From assembly GCA_016748015.1 (NCBI GenBank), contig JAAOMT010000082.1:68720-132719 (forward strand): DNA of 64,000 nucleotides, in the 5' to 3' direction. The stretch comes from Geosiphon pyriformis (taxonomy: Eukaryota; Glomeromycota; Glomeromycetes; Archaeosporales; Geosiphonaceae). This document shows positions 34,939 through 47,281 of this stretch, piece after piece. The notes below the pieces were generated by a model, which ran no database searches, had not been told where the DNA came from, and worked only from the letters and a program-made list of their open reading frames with translations. The number at the start of each line of letters is the position of its first letter. Position 1 is the first letter of the stretch. The position numbers and the translations under genes are program-made.

Positions 34939-37225
34939 TTATTTTATTTTTTTATTTATTGTTTAACAAGTGCAGCCCAAAAGCTACCTAGTACAATACA
35001 TCAAACTAAGTAATCTAAACTAGGTGTTAATCATGTTTTCTATACGTAACTAGTCACTTAAACCAATCAAAAACACACTATGTTAAAGTCTTAGAAGAAA
35101 ACTTATCCAAAAAAAACATTTTCTGAACAATACTAAACAAAATAACACTATTAAGAACCAATCCAACCAGCTATTCAGCTGTTTTTAAGAGATTAGTTTT
35201 AATATGAACAGGCTTATAAGCCTAAAGAGACATCAAATTAGAAAATATATTATCATCTACACTAATTAGATGTTCCAAATCATCAAACATATCAATATCT
35301 TCTATACAGCACTCTTTTTTCAAAAAAACCACCTCTTTTTTCAGCTTATCAACAGTCCTATTAAAAGAACTCATATGCACCAAAACTTTATTGATTTTAA
35401 AACCAAAAGCATTACTTAAAACTAAATCACCATTAATAAATTGTTTAAAAGTTGTAACCAAAGAGCCAATAGGCTTAACAATAGATTCAACCAAAGCAGA
35501 AAGCTTAGTTAAATCAGATTCTAAAGAAGACAATTAGAACAGCACCAAAAGATTACCAACAACAAATAAAGAAGAGACAAGAGGTGACAGAGGTGGAAAT
35601 TCAAAAAAGCTTAAAGGAGCAAAAGTCTTGGCATAAAACTTAAAACTAACAAAGCATAGTGTAAACATCTTGGAAAACTTGGAAGAGAGAAATAAAGAAA
35701 CTTTACAGTCCACAGCCAAATAGTCTAGCTCTTAATATTTAAAACAACACTGACAACCAGAAATTTCTCACCAAATATGGCATTTTTTTAGTATAACAGT
35801 TTTAACAATAGCAGAATTTAAATCAGCTTGGAAACCAAATATAACTAGAGCAAACCAGAAACAATGACCAGACTTAAGAGAATAAAGAATAAAAATATGT
35901 TTGACCATCAACTTAAGAAATCATATCACTAATTTCAAAAACTATGTATCTAGAAGAAAGATTAATCAATTTGGCCTTAAATCTATTATAAAACAAAATA
36001 GTCTTATTTTAATTCACCAAAAAAAAAATTCTAATACTATCTTTGCCCACCAAGACTGATCAATGATTTAAAGCAGACACAGCAGAGTCCAACTTCTTAA
36101 AATAAACCACCATATACTGCCAAATGCCAGCAGACTTCAGTACAACACAAGTAACATTACCAAATACACTAAGAGCTGTCTTAATATTAGTAGCAGACAC
36201 ATTCAAAGGCATATCACATAGCACAACAATAGCAGAAAAGAAACCAGACTCAGAAACCACCAAAGACTTGGCAATTTTAAGGGTAGTTAAATATAGAGAG
36301 CTTGTAAGTTCAACCAAAAATATAGCTTCCAAAAACACTTAAGGAGCAAACTCCACTCAAAACAGCTTTATATTGTCTTTTAATACTGATTTTGCATCCA
36401 AAAAACCATGTATTAAGTGAAAAACAGTCTTAATATAAGCCAATTTGATCTTAAAAATAGCATCAGGCACCAGAGTAAAGGCCACCCATCCAGCAAATCT
36501 TTGATAATTAGTAATAGTTTTTAAAACACCACCAGTGGCAGCACCAGAAACCAGAGGAGAAAATGATTTAGTTTTCATTTGATCAGTCCAGTTCTCAAAA
36601 ACAAATGACACTATAGGAGATGGTTGCTTTGTTTCTAAAACTGGTAATGACCTGTCAGAAGACACTATATTTGACAATATAGTTAGTAGTTAATTTTGGT
36701 CTATTTTGGATAACATGCCAAATAATACAACAGAGATCTTATTTAAGACCTTATTTGGAACCACAAAGGAGTATGGTATAATAATAGCAGAAGCAAACAA
36801 CTGCTCCCACTTTTTTGAACTTTTGGTCTTTTTGACTATTTTCTTTAAAAAAGAGATGTTAGAAGCATCAGACATTGAAGCTATGGAGGGAAATACTAGC
36901 TTGTTAACTGGTTTATTATTAAATACTTTTGGGCTCTTAGTAAGAGTGGAGGCAATATTAGAACTAACCTAAGTGTGTCTCTTTGATGAAACTTTGACTG
37001 GTAAAAAACCAGCCAAAGAAGAAAAATTGCTTTAATGGCTACTAAAGACAGCTTTTTCACAATTACTGAGTAAAAAGAAGACTTTTAAAACGTTTTGCCT
37101 AATAGCTTCTACAACAAAAAGAGCCCTTCTAGTTGAAATTCTATTAAATATCTCAGAAAAAATATTAGGTACAGCTTTTTTACTCTTTGCTCTGATTGTG
37201 GTTATAAAATTAAGAAAACAAAAAG
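34939..37225 (-). mobile_element. Gag-only half-LINE element H2 (2.29 kb)
   Basis: Bounded by an 18-bp target-site duplication, TTTTTTTTCTCATTTTTT, at 34921-34938 and 37226-37243. The uninterrupted target is known from the T-e LTR near 56800. It has an A-rich 3' tail, a LINE-type 3' UTR (GTGACTAGTTACGTATAG, complement of 35040-35060) and one ORF1-like gene. There is no RT. It is paralogous to H1 along its whole length. Confidence 0.85.
35078..37205 (-). pseudogene. H2 ORF1-like protein, broken
   Basis: Same blocks as H1: N-terminal KAVPNIFSEIFNRIST; linker with VSFVFENWTDQ; RRM-like fold at 36060-36338 (IVVLCDMPLNVSATNIKTAL, CVVLKSAGIWQYMVVYF); a knuckle now reading CFKY-stop-ELDYLAVDC; C-terminal helix with LTKLSALVESIVKPIG and KKEVVFLKKECC. 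H1 keeps the second Cys and the His, H2 keeps the last Cys, so together they imply a CCHC knuckle. The original ATG appears as ATA (37203-37205). The C-terminal part is cleaner than in H1. Length is about 700 codons. Confidence 0.78.
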
Positions 37226-37646
37226 TTTTTTTTCTCATTTTTTACTTTTAAATATTTGAATATTTTGAAATAAAAAATTATTTGTTGATATTTATCTATC
37301 TTTTTCTAATCTGTATAATTGTAATATTTGAAAATTATTAAATAAAATATGATTAAAAAATATATTTAATATTTAATATCAAATTCTAAAAATGCTAATA
37401 TAAGACATAAAATTGTATTAATATGTTATTATTTGTTGACAATACAGATTATCTCTTTACTTTTAAATTTCTTAGTTATCTTTTGGAAAAATTAACAATT
37501 AAGATATTTTATAAGACTAATTTTACATATTAAATTTATATTCATTTAATTTACTCTTTAAAATTAAATTCTTTTTAATTAATTTTATTATTTTATAATT
37601 CTGTTTTCCTTTGTTATTTGTTAATTTGTTACTTTAATCCATAATA

Positions 37647-37793
37647 ATATTTTTAATTTGCCAAAATATTAGAAAAAAATACTAAATTATTAATAGTATT
37701 ATAATAAATAGTATAAAAAAAGGCTTTTTTTTTAAGAAAATATATTTTTTATTAGATATTTTATCTTAAAATTAATATAAATCTATTTAATAA
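37647..37793. other. AT-rich spacer
   Basis: No frame, repeat or similarity noticed. If the LTR at 34680-37646 was a 5' LTR, this would be its leader, but no primer-binding site is visible. Confidence 0.5.
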
Positions 37794-37931
37794 AGTTATC
37801 TTTTTTTTTTATTAGTTTAATGAGTAAAGCCTAATCACTATCTAATACAATACAACTATCTAAAGTTCTAAATTAAATATGATTTACACTTTTATTACAT
37901 GTGACCAGTCACTTGGCCAATCAAGACTACA

Positions 37932-40900
37932 CTATGCAACTATATTTACTGTAACTTTATTAGCAGCACCAGCAAAAAACAAATGGCCAATACTCAGGCC
38001 AAAGTTGGTGGCATAACCTCTCTCAATCCCTAACAAACAAGTAACACCATCTGAAATCTTAACAAGAAGACTCCAAATAATATTATATAAAGATCCATCT
38101 GCTTGTAGCAACCTATAATGCTCCATCTTAGCTCAAAGTTTTGAATTAGGCACCCAAATTTGCTCCCTATGGCCAGCAACCATACTCTGAACAAATTTGA
38201 TCAGATTTGACATTGCAAGCTTAGTATCTACAAAAGATGCTTTAGCATCTGTCAACCAATTTTCAAACACAAAACCCTTACACAAAATTGTATAAAGACC
38301 AACATTAGAGACAGAAGAAGCCAAACACTGCAGAACTGTAGATAATGACAAGGTAGTCTTAGTAAGAGACTTCCAAAGAAAAGAATGCTCACTTAATAAG
38401 CTCTAATGCATCAAAAAATCCAAACTATAAACAAAACTATGATCTGAGAAATCTACCTTCTTGCAATGTACACATAACACATTAGAATAACTTCGATTAT
38501 ATAAGTGCTTTCTAACAGTCACAGGTAGTCTTCTATGTAAAGCTTTTATCAAATATGTGCATAAACCAGCAGTGGCTTTGCTCGTATATTCTGCAGACAT
38601 GTGGAAGTTAGAGTGCCAGACCAAGGCAGTACAAACCCAATTTATGTCACTGATTCACAAAGGATTTACAATACTCAAGCCAGGTCCAAATTCCCATTGA
38701 AAATGTCTAACAATATCATTTGTTGTCCTAATAAAGTGGTGTGTATTGCCAGAAATTACCTTACCTTTTGCTATTAAGATTTTTTCTCTGATGTTTGCTA
38801 AAAAAACAAGCCCTAACAATATGGCCAGATTAGCCAACTAATTAGTGCACTTGTTGTTCAACACATTAGAATGACTTTTCACCTTTGTCCAAGTGACAGA
38901 AATGTTTTTATATTTGACCAAATTGTAAATATAATGGTGTTTTATCTAATATTTGTTGCAAAAATCAGAAGCTACCAATCTCAACTCAGCTTTGCAAGCA
39001 TTTAAAGAAGTCTGACTGTCAAAAAAAACTGTAACATTTGAGAAAACCAGAATGTATTTGAGAGCCAGTGTAACAGCCTGCATTTTAGTTAAGGTAGATA
39101 ATAGCAAGCCATAAACTTCCACACTTATGTGTAAACCCAGATCAGAAAAATAGGTGGCAGTCCCTCCGACAGCATTAAAAGTACTAAAGTTTTTAACAGA
39201 ACTATCAGTATAAACTGAAATCACTGGCAAAGAAGCGTTTTTCAAATTAAAATGGACAAAACCAAAGCTGTTCATATTAGAAACATCTAACTTGGAAGGG
39301 AATTCTAAAATAGAAGACAAACTTTTAACCAAACCACCACTCTTGACAAAATCTATAACCAGTGTGAACTATAAAAGAACTGGACCTCTGAGATCCAATT
39401 GTTTCCAACAGCAAAAATCCTTCCAATTAAAACATTCTCCATGACTGTTCAATAATTGGTCTGCAAAAATAATTCCAAAATGCTTCAGTAATCTGCAAAT
39501 CCAGAGATACAGTGCTTGGCCTAAAACATTCAAAACAGGAAAACTATACTTGAAACAAAAGGCATTGGGCAAGCAATTAGATAAGAAAATCTTATTATGC
39601 AAAAAAATTTTAATAACACCAGCCAGAAAATTGTTCATCAAATTGACCATCAACTTAACAGAAAACTAAAAAGGGTTCTAAGGTACTTAGCCCAAAACCT
39701 GCAGATCCATTAATCTATGCCCAAATAGTTGACCTATTATTCCTCTATCATTAGTGAATTATAATGCTGATGAGACTTTTGCCTCTGCCTAAACTTGTTC
39801 AAAGGGCTTCAAATTGTACAAAGAAGGATAGTGCACCACCTTATTAGGAAAATCCCTAGACAAACTGGCTTTAGACTTTAACTCTTTCCTAATTATATGG
39901 TCTTATTTCTCACACGTGCCTCTATTAATGAAGCTAAATTGAGTTCTATATCCTACTATGAACTGCAAAACAGTTGAAACCAAATAAGAGAACTGCTTGT
40001 CCATGATAGTTTTGTGCAAAACCATGAATAAAAAAAACTTGACATCTGAATTTACCTTCTTTAAACTTGGACCAAAAAGACTTTTAGTCAACAGAAAAAT
40101 ACCCAAATACCGATGAACCTCATCAGCCTTTGTGATTGAAACTGGAGACCTGCTTACTTCAAAAGAGATATTGCTGAACCTTGGGTTAATAGGGATGGCA
40201 ACTGTCTTTTCCATGTTGATCAATATATCTATTAATTCAAAGAACTTATTAGCAATGTTTAAAATGTTTTGTGTCACTGTATGACAATTTCCAACCTAAA
40301 TAGTATCATCCACAAAAGCACCAGCAGCCAAATAAGAAATCAGATCAGTATTTGATTCAATTTTGCTTGTTCTGGCCACAAATTTGGAATTGACCCAATA
40401 CACAAAAAACGACTCATGTTTCTTCACTTTGTACAACAGAGGATCATAAAAAATTCTCCACAAAAGAGGAGAAAAAACTTCCTCTTGGTCCAGACTATCA
40501 TGAACTTTGTAATCCTTGGACAAACCAAAGTTCATCATAATCTTATTCATATGGCCATTGTGAATACTACCAAAAAACCTGACAAACTTATTACATATTT
40601 TGATTCTCTCCAAACTACTTTTCAAATGTAACCAGTCTACTGAATTATAAGCTTTGCGCATGTTCTAAAGTATCAGCCAGAGCTTCCTGCCCTTTTTCAA
40701 AGCATTTTTCACAACAGATCCTATAACAAAAATAGGGGACTGAATAGAAGTGTCTTTTAATACTGAAAAGTTGTTTCCACGCAGAATGTTATTTGTGCTG
40801 CAAGCTTTCAAAATACAATCAGACAAGATCTTTAAGAGAATTTTCCTAGAAGTCTCAATAAAAACAATAGATCTGATGTTTGTTAGAACTTCTTCCCACT

Positions 40901-42619
40901 CATAAGGTTTTGGAATCATGAATATCCAGGCTTCTTTTCAGACATCTGAAACAGATTCACATACCAAACATAAGTTGAGCAAATGCAATAAAAGAACCAG
41001 AACAAACTCATCACAATGTTTCTATATTTCATTAAAAATACCAGACAAACCAGCAGCTTTGCCATCAGAAAGATTCTTAACCATTGACAAAAACTCATTA
41101 AAATTAATTCGCTTTATTACACCAGAAAATGCACTAATATTGACATAATCAAGAGGAGAAAATTGTTCTTGTCAATGGAAAAGAGCAGAAGATTTAACTG
41201 TGTATTTCCTAGTCCAATTTTTTATAATTAAATTTACTCTGTTCTTGACTAAATCAGACTCTAAAACCAAATCTTCATTATCAACCAGATGGTCCAATAT
41301 AACTTTTCTGAAAGGCTTTTCCAATACACTCCTGATTATTTGATCTTTGTTGTTTACAAAAGCTTCTATGTACTTAGCAATGGCTGCCCAGATCTGTGAA
41401 TCTTTAGTAGCCTTGGAGTCCAAAAACTTGCAAGACTTATACAATTTTCTAAAACAAGCCAGTGATTGTTCAACCAACATTTTGCCATAACCATTGCCCA
41501 AAGAGCTCTTGAACTCTACAACTTAGTCAAAATTCAAGTCAACTCATTTATTAATTAAAGCCTGAAATCTTCCCAAATCTTCTGATTTATATTTACACAA
41601 AATTTTTGTCACCAAAAGTTCTAACTTGTGAAATCTAGAAGATACAGCAGTTTTGACCAACCTGTTATCTTTAGACCATGTTTTAACAAGAGTAGCTTCT
41701 ACTGCAAAGCATACCACCCAATAGAGCAGTGTCCACATTCCATTAATATTATCTTTAGTTCTGTGGTATTCAAAATTATCAGCAGCCTTTGAAGCAGCAG
41801 CCAATGATGCATCCTCAAACTTTTTCCAAATCTCACTACTGATGTTATTGACTTTGTATCTCCATTTTTTTTTGCAGCCTGTTTGTGTATTGAAGTAAGC
41901 TGAGAATCAAAAAGGCCCCCCAAACCAATATCCATTGACACAACCAAGTAGTTAGAATCAAAAAATTCATCTGGACAGTAAACTTTTTAGTTAAAAGAAA
42001 AGCTGTAAAGACCATCATTAACTAAAATAAAGTTTATACACTTCTTAACACCCTTCAAATTGGACCATGTGAGAAGCCTATACAAAGAAGAACCATGCAA
42101 AAAATTAAGCAAACCCAGATCCAAACATTTCTTGAAGCTTGCACTGCGACCAAAATTATTTTCATTAAAGTTACTACTACTAACAACAAATGTACTGCTA
42201 TTTAAAGCCTCAATCACTATTAAATTAACAAAATGTGAGTGAGCCAGCCTCTTTTCCAAAGTGGCACTTGCATACAAGCCTAAAATTGTTACTGAACACT
42301 TGTTTTTGAAGAGCAGCTTTACAGAAATGAGTCAACTAGGCACCTCAGAAACTTTACACACATGCTTTGCTAGAAAAACATCCAAAATTATGGTGACATC
42401 TAAACTTAAATAACCAGACTCTAAACCAAAGATAAACACTCAAATGCCATTAAATTTATTCACAATTCATGAACAAACTTTGCTTTTCAACTTTGTTTCA
42501 GTAACTACAGAAATTACATTGTCCATATTTTTGTGCCAGTAAATAATATCTTCCTGTTTGGCAGAATTGTTTATGCCTCTGATGTTACATGTAGCCATTT
42601 TCCATACCAAACTACTCAT
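37932..42619 (-). pseudogene. LINE L-e ORF2 (endonuclease, RT, RNase H, Zn tail), broken
   Basis: Starts MSSLVWKMATCNIRG at 42619 in the ATGA overlap; here the Trp that is a stop in L-a and L-c is intact. The endonuclease follows to about 41990 (GLYASATLEKR). RT has MRKAYNSVDW (40640) and GAFVDDTI followed by a stop (40305-40320), so the catalytic pair is intact. RNase H at 38946-39332 has VYTDSS and FFDSQTSLNAC. The Zn-like tail is CVHCKKVDFSDHSFVY. The C-terminus at 37932-38126 ends NKVTVNIVA. Stops are again of the Trp/Gln/Arg type. Many frames are shorter than in L-c, so this copy is older. Confidence 0.85.
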
Positions 42620-44472
42620 TGAAATGAAAAAAGAGCTGAAGAATCTGAACTAGAACACAAATGATCCAATCTTTTTAATATTGAGCCGATTGAAACCTTA
42701 AAAGCTATTATTTTCAATTTCAATCCATCCACCTTGGAGATCAGAATCTTAGAAAAACTTAAACTAGAGTCACAGACCATATCATCAACAACTAAAAGAA
42801 AAGGAGCAGATGTCAACATCACATTATCTAAAACCATATTCACATCCAAAATGTGACACCATAGGGGTGTAAGTGACCAGAGGAGGAACATCAAAAGAGA
42901 GTACCATTGGTGCCAGTTCCACACAACTTAACTTTTTCAATATATCAGACACCTGATCCATCAAAAGCTCCAAGGAGCATTCTAAAGAGGCCAAACAGGC
43001 ATTCAATAAAGAGTTGTTAGCTGAAACAAGAAAGGAAACACCATTTAAATCTAAGATATTAAAGGAGAGAGGCCAGAACTGAAACCAGAACTGAAATGAA
43101 AACCACCAGAAGGACCAACAAGTGAGACTACCTGGGCCCAAGTTTTACCACTAAAAGCAGCAGAGTGAGAAATCAGAACACTTTTTCTTTTATACAATCT
43201 TGTCAACTAAAGACAATACATATTAAAAGCATTTCTTTTAAAGTTTTTTTCAGGAAGAACAGGAACCAGAATGTCAGAAACATCATATTCTAAAGCTGAA
43301 TGTCCAAACTTCTTACACTTTTCACACCGAACCAAGTCTAATCTTGTCCAAGAAAGTCTTATACCACCAAATATTAGCTCAATGCAAAATGCAGATTCAA
43401 GCTCATTTTCAGATTTAAAACCAACAACAGCACAGCAAGTCTGGTTGCCAGTCTCTAGAAAATGATTGATCACACAAGTTTTCTCACCAGTCCCTTCCAA
43501 AAGAGTATCAAGATCATGCACAGTTGTTCCTACTGACAAAGTAAACAAAAGCACCCTAAAGCAATCTCTAAACATCCAAGTATTCCAATCTCCTATGGCC
43601 ATAGCCACATGTACTGAGTCCTTTCTAATGAGAAATAATTATCTTGATGCCAGCTGTTTTGCCTGCTTTAATTCAGCAAATTTCACTACAGTCTTCTGCC
43701 ACATTCCAATCAGCTGAATTTTAATCAACTTAATATTACCAAACTCAGATACTATGGTAACAATTATTTCTTTTGGCATGTCCATGAGAATTTTTTTGAT
43801 TACTATGGCCCAATTTGAACAAACTCTTTGTTTCTTGAGATTGCTGTTTATATTGATTCCCTTTTTCTTGGCCAATAAAGCAGTCTTATTCATGTTTTCT
43901 TCAGATGTAAAGGTAAATTAGATAATTTTTTCAAATTTTGAGGAAGTAGTGATTCCTCCAAAACCATTGACTAATGAAAAAATTTTTCTAATTAACTGAG
44001 TCTTTGCCATAACAGATTTGTTTTCTACTGCCGAAAGGTTGATATTTAAAACAAAGGATTTCTTCACTGAAACTTCTATCTGAGTTTTTATAACCTTAGA
44101 ATCAATCTACTTTTTGTTAAAAGAAACACTGAGAGAAAAAGGAAGGACCACTTCATTATCATCTATGTGATAATTGAGAAAGCCAATAGAAGAACCAAAA
44201 TCAGCACCAGTGTCAATTTGCTTTATTTTAAGGGTATTTGTAGCTGAATCTAACAGAGAACCACTATTATTACAAGCCAAGCCAATATCCTCATTATTAC
44301 CAGACAAATTTTCAGCATTAGAATATATATTAACACTAGAACCAAACTCTAAAAATATGTTTTTTTTATCACCAAAATGCTTAACATTCTCTAGAACAAT
44401 CTTCTTTTTCTGTGAAAAAGAACTACTAGCAGAACCATAAAAAATACTTTTGGGTGTCTTTTTTTTAAACAT
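42616..44472 (-). pseudogene. LINE L-e ORF1 (RRM-like plus CCHC), broken
   Basis: Starts MFKKKTPKSIFYG. The acidic N-terminal block is open at 44107-44472. The RRM-like domain (43639-43893) has NWAIVIKKI and FGNIKLIKIQLIGMWQ. The second fold has CCAVVGFKSENELESAFC and is followed by CEKCKKFGHSALEYD, a CCHC knuckle whose last Cys is Tyr (TGT to TAT). The C-terminal helical block (42616-43141) ends LFSFQ. Two stops near 43640 and 43920 replace Trp or Arg. The role is RNA binding in the LINE particle. Confidence 0.82.
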
Positions 44473-44664
44473 ATTACTACCTGAGGCAGCTATCAAATCC
44501 ACTATGAAAGAGTTATTAAATAGAGAAATATTAATAGAAAACCAACAAAAAAAAACCAAAAACTTCTTTTTCAGAAATATGCTCATTGAGAGTTTTTTGA
44601 AAATAAGAGAGAAAAAAGTTCTATAATTTTTTTTAGTTATCTTAAAAACATAAATTTTTAATTA

Positions 44665-47147
44665 TTATTAAAACAACCAAAAACTCATACCCAATATCAT
44701 TAATTGACAAAATCTTTGATATTTTTGGAAGAGCAAAATGGTTTTCTACACTTGACTTGACCAGTAGATATTGACAAGTGGAAATAGACCCAAAAAACAG
44801 ACATAAAACAGCATTCACAACACAAAATAGCAATTATGAGTTCAATATAATGCCATTTGGATTGACAAACACTCCTGCAACATTCCAAAGACTAATAGAC
44901 ATAATTTACTCTGGAATTCTGTGACAATTCATTGTTGTCTACTTGGATGATACAAATATTTTTTTGCCAAAATTCACAGATCATCTCCAATATTTACAAC
45001 AAGTTTTTGAGAGATTGAGACACACTAGATTTAAATTAAATTTAGAAAAATGTTTTTTTGAGAAAAATAAGCTAGTATTTCTAAGACATGTAGTTAGAAA
45101 AGATGGAATAAAACCAGATCCATTAAAAATAGACAAAGTGAAAAATTTTTCAGTACCTCAAAATGTTTCAGAAGTCAGAAGCTTTTTAGAACTTGCATCT
45201 TACTATTGCCACTTTGTAGAAAACTTTTCAAACATCACCAAACCTCTTAATTATCTACTATCCAAAAATGTGAAATTGAATAGATTGAAACACAGCAAAA
45301 AGCTTTTGAGTACCTTAGGCAAAAGCTCATTGAATCACCAATAATTATCTATTCAAATTTTAACAAGAAATTTATTTTGGCCACAGATGCCTCTGAAACA
45401 AGACTTGGGACCATTCTTTCACAAAAAAATAATAATAGAAGAGAATATATAATTGCTTATATTAGTAGAAGTCTTAATATGACAGAGCAAAACTACGCAG
45501 CATACAAACTGGAATACTTAGCAGTAGTCTGGAGTTGTGTTCATTTTGACACATATTTATGGTATAAACCCTTTGATATTATCACAAATTATAGAAGTCT
45601 GGTCTGGTTAAATAACAAGAAAGCACTAAAAGAAAAATATGTTAGATGGTTACAAATATTAGCACCATATAATTATATTATCAAATACAAAGAAAATACC
45701 AAAAATGCCAATGCTAACTGTTTGTCAAGAATAAAACACACATAAAAATCACCAACCTATTCATCACAAAAAAATGAACAATTACCTTTACAAAAACTTC
45801 AAGCAATATTTAGAAACACTACAAGTTAATGAAAACATGCCAATAGAAAAGCTAATTAAGCTCCAGAAATTATCAAGACATTATTTCATCCAAAATCACA
45901 TACTCTATTATCAGAATTGACAAAATTCAGACAATCTATTAAGAGTTATAACCACAGATGAAAAAAAAACTATCTTATTCAACATGCACTCAAATATTCA
46001 TTCAGGCCATTTTGGAAAAACAGCAACTATCCAACATGCAATTAGTCATTACTATTGGCCCAAAATGAATTCAGATATAATCCAATATATAAGAAATTGT
46101 AATCCATGCCAATGGAAAGAAGAAGCAAAAACAACTGAACCATTGAGACCAATAAAAATGAGACAGCCATTTGACAGAATTGGAATTGATTTAGTTGGAC
46201 CATTATTAATAACAACAAGAAACAACCATTATATTGCAATAACCATGGATTATCTTACTAAATGACCAGAAGCTAGAGTTATTAAAACAGCTAATGCTAT
46301 TTTAGTAGCTCAATTTGTACATAAAAACTTAATTTGCTGCCATAAATGTCCACAAGAGTTGCTATCAGATCAAGGCACACACTTTGTAAACAGCACTTTA
46401 AAAGAGCTTAGCCAAAGATTTGGCATTAAACAACTACTATCATCATCATATTATCCATAAACAAATAGATTAGTTGAACAGTTTAATTACACATTATGTG
46501 AATTACTGGCCAAAATTAGCAATGAACATGAAAAAGAATGGGATTTATTCATACCAGCAGCATATAGAATATTGAAACAAGATACTATACAATTTACATT
46601 ATTTGAATTAGTTTATAGAAGAAAAGTTACATTACCAGTTGAACTTACTATTCCAATTTATCCAAGTGACACTATCACTAAAACAACATTCAATGAAACA
46701 CTACCTAAAAAAACATATGAATTAATAGAAACTTTAGAAAACAAAAGAAAAAAAGCAGCACAAAATATTAAACAGTCACAAAAACAACAAAAAGTAAGAC
46801 ATAACAACTAGTTACCAGATAATATAGTTAACTATAAAATTGGAGATAAAGTATTATTGTACTGTACTAAAGCTAAAAAACAATGGAGTGGAAAGTTTGA
46901 TCACAAGTGGGATAGACCATTTTACATTCATAAAATACTTGAAAATAAAACATATAAGTTAAGACTGGATGAAAAGATATTAAAAAAAGCAGCACATAAT
47001 AACTGGCTAAAATTATATCACAGTAAACTAGTAATAATAACACAAACACCCAGAATTAGAACACAATTACTATTAGTGTTATCAGATCAAATTCTATGAG
47101 ATTTAGAACCAGTAGTTTTAATTGAACAGTATTCAAAAGATAATTAA
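44665..47147 (+). pseudogene. T-c pol fragment (RT, RNase H, integrase), broken
   Basis: RT: AKWFSTLDLTSRY, FGLTNTPATFQRLID and the intact catalytic site VVYLDDTNI near 44940. RNase H: LATDASETRLGTIL (45378) and the end NANCLSRI. Integrase: HHCC finger (HSGHFGKTA, CNPCQ), GIDLVGPL, LLSDQGTHFVNS, NRLVEQFN; all three DDE acidic residues survive. The tail is KKQWSGKFDHKWDRPFYI. Stops include TGA for Trp in TK-stop-PEAR (46262) and TAA for Gln in YYP-stop-TNR (46457). The frame ends LEPVVLIEQ...DN at 47147. This is the cleanest integrase in the window. Confidence 0.85.
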
Positions 47148-47220
47148 TCTTAAAACACACCAAAAACGACTTAGCAAACATAAAAACTCATGCAAAAAAA
47201 TCCAAAATAGCAACCAAAAA

Positions 47221-47276
47221 AATAAAATAAAATAAAATAAAATTAAAATTAAAATTAAAATTAAAATTAAAAATTA
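47221..47276. repeat. (AAAAT)n pentanucleotide repeat
   Basis: About eleven AAAAT-type units lie between the pol stop and the ORF3 start of T-c. Confidence 0.9.
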
Positions 47277-47281
47277 AAACA

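Larger units (their letters stand above)
34680..37646 (+). repeat. Old LTR of T-e type, split by H2
   Basis: 34680-34938 matches the first part of the T-e LTR (ACATATATTAGCC, then the AATCAATG and TTAATC repeats), and 37226-37646 matches its second part up to CCATAATA. The two halves sum to about 680 bp against 750 bp in T-e. H2 occupies 34939-37225. No 5-bp duplication is visible (ACAAA against ATATT), so it may be a left or right LTR of a lost element rather than a solo LTR. Confidence 0.75.
37803..44634 (-). mobile_element. LINE L-e, full length (6.8 kb)
   Basis: Flanked by the duplication AGTTATCTT at 37794-37802 and 44635-44643. A T-run at 37803-37810 is the complement of its poly(A). 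The 3' UTR contains the shared core (GTGACTGGTCACATGTAAT, complement of 37890-37910). ORF1 and ORF2 are both recognisable along their length. It sits just upstream of readable RT sequence of Ty3 element T-c. Confidence 0.9.
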
